From Heterocephalus glaber (lineage: Eukaryota; Chordata; Mammalia; Rodentia; Bathyergidae), in the NCBI RefSeq assembly GCF_000247695.1, contig NW_004624782.1, positions 13,603,271-13,667,270 of the forward strand: a stretch of 64,000 bases of DNA, read 5' to 3'. The position numbers and the translations under genes are program-made. Positions 61,601 through 64,000 of the stretch are shown piece after piece. Below the pieces are notes generated by a model. It was not told the origin of the DNA. It ran no database searches and saw only the letters and a list, made by a program, of their open reading frames with translations. Within the stretch, counting starts at the first letter, position 1. The number at the start of each line of letters is the position of its first letter.

Positions 61601-63632
61601 TTCTGGCGTCTGCAGCCCTTTTGGCTCCTCCACCTTCGCTCCATCCCTCCTCACTGATTATTCCTGGCTCTGAGGCCTCAGGCTTCTAGGCCTGAGGGTC
61701 AGATCCATGCTTCCTTCCCAGCGCCCACCTTCCGGCCGTGCACTGCTCCCGGTGCCGGCCTGATGCCTGAGTGTGCTCCCCATCTCCCTCTGTGAAGCAG
61801 CGGGTTATCTCCGCACTGCGCCTCAAATGCCGCCTCTGACTTTGGACCTTTCCGGCTGCTATTTTAAGTGCCCACAAATGTTTGTTGAATGGACAAACAA
61901 CAGAACCCTGAAAATCGGATATACGCATCCCTGCCCGACCTCTTTGAGACAGTAAAGGTGCCACTTCTGTGTCACCTTCCTACACATTTCTGGGTGCTCC
62001 ACCCTACAACACACAGTTCTTTTTATATACAAAGCACTCAAATGTTTTTTAATTCAGTGTAGTTGCCAAAATGAGTCCTTTCCAACCTGCCTTGTACAAG
62101 TAATTTTTGTATCTATCCTTGTTAAATATCATTCACTCACTCAATTCAGAAAACTACTTTTTGGCTGGAGGTTTGTAGCTCAGCAGTAGGGTCCATGCTT
62201 AGCATGTGTGCAGCCCTGGGTTCCGTCCTCAGCACCAAAAATAAAAAGCAAGCCATGGTGGCACACACAGAAGATTGAGGCAGGAGGATCGATGCAGGTT
62301 CGAGGCCAGCCTGGGCTACATAGTGAGTTCAGGGCCAGCTGAACTACATATCAAGACCCTGTCTCAAAAAAACCCGAAAAAACAACAAGAAAACTACCTT
62401 TTTGAGACTGCTCTATGTAGGGTACTGTATCAAGCAGTGAGGAGCTGGAGATGAAATCCAAATCCTGCGTGGCTCCATCCTCAGGAAGCTCATGGTCTCA
62501 TGGAGACACAGACCTTGCCCCACTCCTGGGACGAGCCGTGGGACCCAAAGGAGCTGCCCTGTCTTTGGGAGCCAGAGGTGCAGGCCCCTGCAGGCCGGAA
62601 GGTTTCGGCACGTGGGGAAAGCTGGGAAGAGCCTGGAGCCTGCACCGGCGGGCCTGGAGGGTGGCCGGGCTCAGCCGTTACTGCTCAGGGGTCTGCAGTC
62701 CAGGATTCAGGCTCTCATCCCTGTCCTCTGTGCCAGGTGAGGATTCAGCCCTCTGCCCACAACCACGACCTGCCCGAGCTGGAGGCCTTGGTCCGGGTGC
62801 CACAGCCCCATGCCGGGCAGCCCTTCACACATAGCTGGAGTGTGCACATGGTGAGTGCGGGCCGCCCGGCCTGCGTGTGGAAACTCGGGTGGTTGGATCC
62901 ACATCCCGGCCATGCCTGGATCAGCAGGGTGGTGAGGGGGAAGCTGGGTGCCAGCCTTCTGGGGTGCATAGAGGCTCTGGCCGACTGTGACCCGTCTTCC
63001 TGCCCAGGAGCCTCGCGTCGCCTGCCATTGTGAGGACCCGGGGTGGTCTCCCAACGCTACCACCACCGAGGTACGGAGTGCCCTTTGGGGAGCGCGGGTG
63101 GGGAGGCAGGGCCCTGACTGTGCCTGGCCCTGCAGCCCTGTCTCCTGGGAGCCACCATCCACTGCCCACTCATCTTCAGGAGGGAGCTGCTCATCCAAGT
63201 GACTGCGAACGTGGAGCTGACAGGCGACATTGAGGTAGTGCCTGCTCACAGCTGGCACGAGATGGTCTGAGTGAGGGTAGGCTGTCCCTGACCCCAGGTT
63301 TTCTATTTAAATGGAAAATCCCCAGGTTTATACAGTTGCAGATGAGAGAGAACCAGGGTTTGTTTGGAATTTGCAGGGTGGTTTGGGGCCCATGTGGGCA
63401 GTGCTTAGGTTTCTAGGGAAACTTCCCCTGAGGCAGGGAAGAGTGACTGAGATGCACAGCCGCCCTGCTGGGACCCTGCAGCCCTCAGTGGCTCTGGGTC
63501 ATGGCTCTCCTTCTCTCTGCCCCTGCCTGGCCGCAGGCCTCCTCCACGCTCAGCCTCTGCAGCTCGCTGTCCATCTCCTTCAACAGCAGCAGGCATTTCC
63601 ACCTGTACGGCACCAATGCCTCCCTGGCCCAG
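32062..63632 (+). CDS. ITGAL: Integrin alpha-L (CD11a, LFA-1 alpha), exons 1-29, partial at the 3' end
   Basis: Alpha chain of LFA-1, the leukocyte integrin that pairs with ITGB2 and binds ICAMs. Twenty-nine exons join in phase for 3234 coding bases (1078 residues). In order: signal peptide (from M1), N-terminal beta-propeller blades, inserted I (von Willebrand A) domain from about residue 152 to 335, the rest of the propeller with three DxDxDG-type calcium loops (468-476, 530-538, 590-598), then thigh and calf domains. The MIDAS residues are all present: D162-G-S-M-S166, T231 and D264. They fall at the same numbers as the human precursor as I recall it. No stop or frameshift was seen. The human gene has 31 exons; the missing two should encode the transmembrane helix and the GFFKR tail and lie past position 64000. 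All introns are GT-AG and most are heavily loaded with SINEs. Confidence 0.97.
32357..32600. mobile_element. B1 (+) split by an ID (-), ITGAL intron 1
   Basis: ID 32409-32500 interrupts the B1. The B1 phrase A-TCCAAG-ACTCTG occurs on both sides. Confidence 0.83.
33157..33259 (+). CDS. ITGAL: ITGAL exon 2: propeller blade start
   Basis: Acceptor cttcctcag. Encodes the mature N-terminus (SSYNLEVRG) and [10 protein letters not shown], residues 21-55. Donor gtgagc. Lies in a CpG-rich stretch (about 32800-33650). Confidence 0.95.
33582..33676 (+). CDS. ITGAL: ITGAL exon 3
   Basis: Encodes [18 protein letters not shown] and a second cysteine in GHC, an FG-GAP-type propeller repeat. Donor gtgagt. 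Confidence 0.95.
33746..33813 (+). CDS. ITGAL: ITGAL exon 4
   Basis: Encodes [19 protein letters not shown], with an NYT glycosylation sequon. Donor gtaaga. A minus-strand ID SINE begins only 17 bases after the donor. Confidence 0.95.
33831..33905 (-). mobile_element. ID SINE beside the ITGAL exon 4 donor
   Basis: Duplication TTGTGTAT at 33823-33830 and 33906-33913. The A/T tail is missing. Starts 17 bases past the splice donor. Confidence 0.88.
34051..34560 (+). mobile_element. ID, B1, and B1-dID dimer with an ID in its linker (intron 4)
   Basis: ID 34051-34127, B1 34141-34272, B1 34277-34395, ID 34396-34478, dID 34499-34560. The inserted ID is bordered by AAAATAAAAAATAA-type repeats. Confidence 0.82.
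34601..35321 (-). mobile_element. SINE cluster, intron 4
   Basis: B1 34601-34737. ID 34772-34866 (duplication CTAACCTCATT at 34761 and 34867). dID 34937-34995. B1 35004-35139. Truncated ID 35150-35188. ID 35235-35321 (duplication TAGAAAAATATTGCTT at 35219 and 35322). Confidence 0.9.
35433..35570 (+). mobile_element. B1 SINE, intron 4
   Basis: Complete B1 with an A-rich tail. From 35571 to 36900 intron 4 shows no exon and no young SINE. Confidence 0.75.
36907..37380 (+). mobile_element. B1 pair and B1-ID-dID array, intron 4
   Basis: B1 36907-37015, B1 37020-37147, ID 37148-37243, dID 37247-37302, older ID 37310-37380. Confidence 0.78.
37454..37571 (+). CDS. ITGAL: ITGAL exon 5
   Basis: Encodes [18 protein letters not shown] and GLCYLF, the cysteine-rich stretch before the I domain. 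Donor gtacag. Confidence 0.95.
37679..37809 (+). CDS. ITGAL: ITGAL exon 6: start of I domain, MIDAS DxSxS
   Basis: Encodes [18 protein letters not shown] and [12 protein letters not shown]162, S164 and S166 are metal-coordinating MIDAS residues. Donor gtgacc. Confidence 0.96.
38438..38583 (+). CDS. ITGAL: ITGAL exon 7: I domain, MIDAS threonine
   Basis: Encodes [14 protein letters not shown] through [13 protein letters not shown]231 is the MIDAS threonine. Donor gtgagt, phase 2. Confidence 0.96.
38790..39164 (-). mobile_element. B1 and two ID SINEs, intron 7
   Basis: B1 38790-38920. ID 38938-39025 with duplication CTCAGTGGTAAATTCTT (38921, 39026). ID 39083-39164 with GACAGGATGTATTT (39069, 39165). 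Confidence 0.94.
39353..39448 (+). mobile_element. ID SINE, intron 7
   Basis: Perfect duplication TAAATCTACTCA at 39341-39352 and 39449-39460. Confidence 0.95.
39741..39834 (-). mobile_element. ID SINE, intron 7
   Basis: A (TTTG)n tail and a preceding TG/TA simple repeat blur the left border. Confidence 0.85.
39835..42371. other. Middle of ITGAL intron 7
   Basis: No exon seen. B1 at 40980-41090, B1-dID dimer at 41369-41525, and an ancient mammal-wide repeat relic at about 40682-40920. The rest looks unique. Confidence 0.6.
42372..42616 (-). mobile_element. B1 and ID SINE, intron 7
   Basis: B1 42372-42510. ID 42527-42616 with perfect duplication CTCAGCTAAGAATTTTA at 42510-42526 and 42617-42633. 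Confidence 0.93.
42831..42963 (+). CDS. ITGAL: ITGAL exon 8: I domain, MIDAS aspartate
   Basis: Encodes [20 protein letters not shown]264 completes the MIDAS. Ends at YIIG. Donor gtgagg. Confidence 0.96.
43095..43245 (+). CDS. ITGAL: ITGAL exon 9: I domain C-terminal half
   Basis: Encodes [17 protein letters not shown] and [18 protein letters not shown], ending in the alpha-7 helix that moves when the I domain is activated. Donor gtgagt. Confidence 0.96.
43862..44287 (+). repeat. Ancient interspersed repeat, LTR-like
   Basis: A diverged mammal-wide repeat (CTAGGGCTGCTCTAAAAATA near 43888, GGTACTGGGGATTAGGACAT near 44235) in ITGAL intron 9. I recognise the type but cannot name the subfamily. 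Confidence 0.5.
44300..44402 (+). mobile_element. ID SINE, intron 9
   Basis: Perfect duplication AAGAACAGCCTA at 44288-44299 and 44403-44414. Tail is (CAA)n. A B1 follows to 44528. Confidence 0.94.
44936..45113 (-). mobile_element. B1-dID dimer, intron 9
   Basis: Diverged dimer with both halves visible. Confidence 0.7.
45114..46533. other. Intron 9 without exons
   Basis: Contains an older ID relic (about 45838-45912) and an ancient repeat relic (about 45955-46270). Otherwise no feature seen. Confidence 0.5.
46534..46908 (+). mobile_element. ID, then B1-dID with an ID in its linker, intron 9
   Basis: ID 46534-46618 (duplication AAGAGCTACA at 46524 and 46619), B1 46629-46756, ID 46757-46842, dID 46848-46908. 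Confidence 0.88.
47125..47198 (+). CDS. ITGAL: ITGAL exon 10
   Basis: Encodes [18 protein letters not shown], the linker back to the propeller. Uses a gtgtgt donor. Confidence 0.95.
47287..47419 (+). CDS. ITGAL: ITGAL exon 11: propeller repeat
   Basis: Encodes [20 protein letters not shown] and [13 protein letters not shown]. Separated from exon 10 by an intron of only 88 bases. Confidence 0.95.
47557..47641 (-). mobile_element. ID SINE, intron 11
   Basis: Perfect duplication GCTACCACAGTCT at 47544-47556 and 47642-47654. Confidence 0.95.
48309..48353 (+). mobile_element. Internally deleted ID SINE, intron 11
   Basis: Keeps the start (GGGCCTTGGATTTAG) and end (CAAGTTCGATCCCCAG) but lacks the middle. 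Border repeat AAGAGTT-TTTT at 48296 and 48356. Confidence 0.75.
48778..49150. repeat. (GT)n microsatellite and two B1 copies, intron 11
   Basis: About 17 GT units at 48778-48811, an older ID relic to 48860, then minus-strand B1 at 48872-48990 and 48995-49146. Confidence 0.85.
49476..49627 (+). CDS. ITGAL: ITGAL exon 12: propeller repeat
   Basis: Encodes [19 protein letters not shown], a classic FG-GAP repeat signature. Donor gtgagc. Confidence 0.95.
49928..50065 (+). CDS. ITGAL: ITGAL exon 13: calcium loop 1
   Basis: Encodes [19 protein letters not shown], a DxDxDG calcium-binding loop (residues 468-476), then [16 protein letters not shown]. Confidence 0.96.
50595..50792 (+). CDS. ITGAL: ITGAL exon 14: calcium loop 2
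   Basis: Encodes [20 protein letters not shown] (loop 530-538) and [18 protein letters not shown]. Longest exon found, 198 bases. Confidence 0.96.
50884..51014 (+). CDS. ITGAL: ITGAL exon 15: calcium loop 3
   Basis: Encodes [19 protein letters not shown] (loop 590-598) and [12 protein letters not shown], the last propeller blade. The intron before it is 91 bases. Confidence 0.95.
51396..51893. mobile_element. B1, ID and truncated ID, intron 15
   Basis: B1 51396-51525 (+), ID 51529-51611 (+), older ID 51647-51705 (-), B1 piece 51755-51832 (+), truncated ID 51834-51893 (-). Confidence 0.78.
52100..52180 (+). mobile_element. ID SINE, intron 15
   Basis: Sixteen-base duplication AGAGCCTTCTGTG-AG at 52084-52099 and 52181-52196, one mismatch. 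Confidence 0.94.
52704..52864 (+). CDS. ITGAL: ITGAL exon 16: start of thigh domain
   Basis: Encodes [20 protein letters not shown] and EVECSYS. Its donor gtcagg is the weakest-looking of the set, but the phase to exon 17 is right. Confidence 0.95.
52946..53097 (+). CDS. ITGAL: ITGAL exon 17: thigh domain
   Basis: Encodes [20 protein letters not shown] and the FWFHFP end. NLT is a sequon. Intron before it is 81 bases. Confidence 0.94.
53350..53438 (-). mobile_element. ID SINE, intron 17
   Basis: Full-length. No duplication could be read with confidence. Confidence 0.86.
54215..54304 (+). CDS. ITGAL: ITGAL exon 18: thigh domain
   Basis: Encodes [20 protein letters not shown], then [11 protein letters not shown]. 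Donor gtgagc. Confidence 0.95.
54305..58090. other. ITGAL intron 18
   Basis: No exon seen. Contains a B1-dID relic (55473-55640), a minus ID with long T-runs (55712-55806, CATGCAT border repeat), a B1 remnant (57438-57540) and otherwise unique-looking sequence. Confidence 0.7.
58091..58147 (+). CDS. ITGAL: ITGAL exon 19 (57 bases)
   Basis: Encodes [19 protein letters not shown]. Short and variable, placed by alignment to the human order and by in-phase AG/GT borders (gctcag, gtaaga). Confidence 0.9.
58221..58294 (+). CDS. ITGAL: ITGAL exon 20
   Basis: Encodes [20 protein letters not shown] and FSPA. Donor gtctga is non-consensus at +3 to +5. Confidence 0.95.
58672..58813 (+). CDS. ITGAL: ITGAL exon 21: calf region
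   Basis: Encodes [20 protein letters not shown], then [20 protein letters not shown]. Donor gtgagc. Confidence 0.95.
59003..59336 (+). mobile_element. B1 and two ID SINEs, intron 21
   Basis: B1 59003-59128. ID 59129-59203 lacks about ten bases between the boxes. ID 59253-59336 has a perfect 16-base duplication AAATTATACCAGCTGA at 59237-59252 and 59337-59352. Confidence 0.93.
59340..59595 (-). mobile_element. Old L1 fragment
   Basis: Antisense L1 3' segment resembling the start of the relic at 30409 (AACCACTAATCTACTTTCTG-like block near 59495). It lies in ITGAL intron 21, after an ID insertion. Confidence 0.65.
59867..59977 (+). CDS. ITGAL: ITGAL exon 22: calf region
   Basis: Encodes [20 protein letters not shown] and [13 protein letters not shown]. 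Donor gtgagt. Confidence 0.95.
60280..60359 (+). CDS. ITGAL: ITGAL exon 23: calf region
   Basis: Encodes [20 protein letters not shown] and the sequon NST. Phase 2 end splits a cysteine codon with exon 24. Confidence 0.93.
60429..60515 (+). CDS. ITGAL: ITGAL exon 24
   Basis: Encodes [20 protein letters not shown] and YPVNVLIE. Intron before it is 69 bases, the shortest in the gene here. Confidence 0.94.
61350..61425 (+). CDS. ITGAL: ITGAL exon 25
   Basis: Encodes [20 protein letters not shown] and KHIYQ. Donor gtacag. Confidence 0.95.
62164..62376 (+). mobile_element. Older ID and B1, intron 25
   Basis: Older ID form (TAGCATGTGTGCAGCCC middle) 62164-62250, then a B1 with the internal duplication to 62376. 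Confidence 0.75.
62737..62850 (+). CDS. ITGAL: ITGAL exon 26
   Basis: Encodes [20 protein letters not shown] and FTHSWSVHM. Donor gtgagt. Confidence 0.94.
63008..63070 (+). CDS. ITGAL: ITGAL exon 27 (63 bases)
   Basis: Encodes [21 protein letters not shown]. Donor gtacgg. Human has CHYED at the matching site. Confidence 0.92.
63136..63234 (+). CDS. ITGAL: ITGAL exon 28
   Basis: Encodes [20 protein letters not shown] and VELTGDIE. Intron before it is 65 bases; donor gtagtg. Confidence 0.93.
63537..63632 (+). CDS. ITGAL: ITGAL exon 29, last exon in the window
   Basis: Encodes [20 protein letters not shown] and [12 protein letters not shown], the membrane-proximal ectodomain. Donor gtatgt; the remaining 368 bases are intron. 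Confidence 0.95.
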
Positions 63633-64000
63633 GTATGTGGCACCTCAAGCCACGGCGGGCAGCTGAGGGCCCGGAACCCAGGGCAGAGGTGCAGGAGGGA
63701 GACCTGCATGGCCCAAAGGTCTCGGCCCAGGTCAGAGTTGCCCCAGGCCAGAGCTGTGTGCTGCGGGGAAGCTTGCCTATCTGAGGCCAGCAGTCTCTCG
63801 TGTCCCTCAAAGAAGAATCTGGTGGCAGTTTAACAAAAGGCCACCAGCCAGCGGCAAGCAGAGAGGGTCCTCAGAGCAGAGCAGCAAGCGCAGAGGCCCC
63901 GCGCTGAGGGCAGGAGGTAGCAGGGCGGGGAGGACAGCTTGGCAGGCAGCTGAATCTCAGAAGCCAGATTTGGGGAGGCTGTGAGTGCCCCGCTAGGATG

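Overview
This is nuclear DNA from a rodent, and it is ordinary mammalian gene territory, not a microbial or accessory region. It holds introns with GT-AG splice sites, a CpG-rich promoter, L1 and LTR relics, B1 (7SL-derived) SINEs, and about 63 copies by my count of a tRNA-Ala-like ID-type SINE. B1 copies followed by a shortened ID half (B1-dID type dimers) argue against a mouse/rat-like murid. A beaver, kangaroo rat, squirrel or similar lineage fits better, but I cannot fix the species.

Layout. Positions 1-6890 are intergenic and SINE-rich. They include a solo LTR (1128-1641) nested in an ID SINE and a small promoter-like CpG patch near 1806-1960. Positions 6895-9250 (minus strand) carry SEPHS2, an intronless selenophosphate synthetase 2 gene whose UGA (8806-8808) must be read as selenocysteine. 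Its SECIS element lies in the 3' UTR (about 7000-7080). An 842-base assembly gap follows (10742-11583). Positions 13758-14981 hold a processed SUMO2 retrocopy broken by an ID SINE. Positions 15000-31800 are intergenic, with a second solo LTR (18321-18752), a third (30066-30408) inside an L1 relic, and MaLR-type LTR relics. From about 31830 to the right edge (plus strand) lies ITGAL, integrin alpha-L (CD11a). I place 29 coding exons (32062-63632) with consistent reading phase, encoding residues 1-1078. The transmembrane and cytoplasmic exons lie beyond the window.

How the genes relate. SEPHS2 makes selenophosphate for Sec-tRNA and is itself a selenoprotein. ITGAL pairs with beta-2 integrin (CD18) to form LFA-1 on leukocytes. 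The two are unrelated in function, but their order matches the SEPHS2-ITGAL neighbourhood I recall from human 16p11.2. I found no undescribed gene system. The points most worth a second look are the recoded SEPHS2 gene with its SECIS, the SINE-broken SUMO2 copy, the datable nested insertions, and repeated ID insertion into the A-rich linker of B1-dID dimers.
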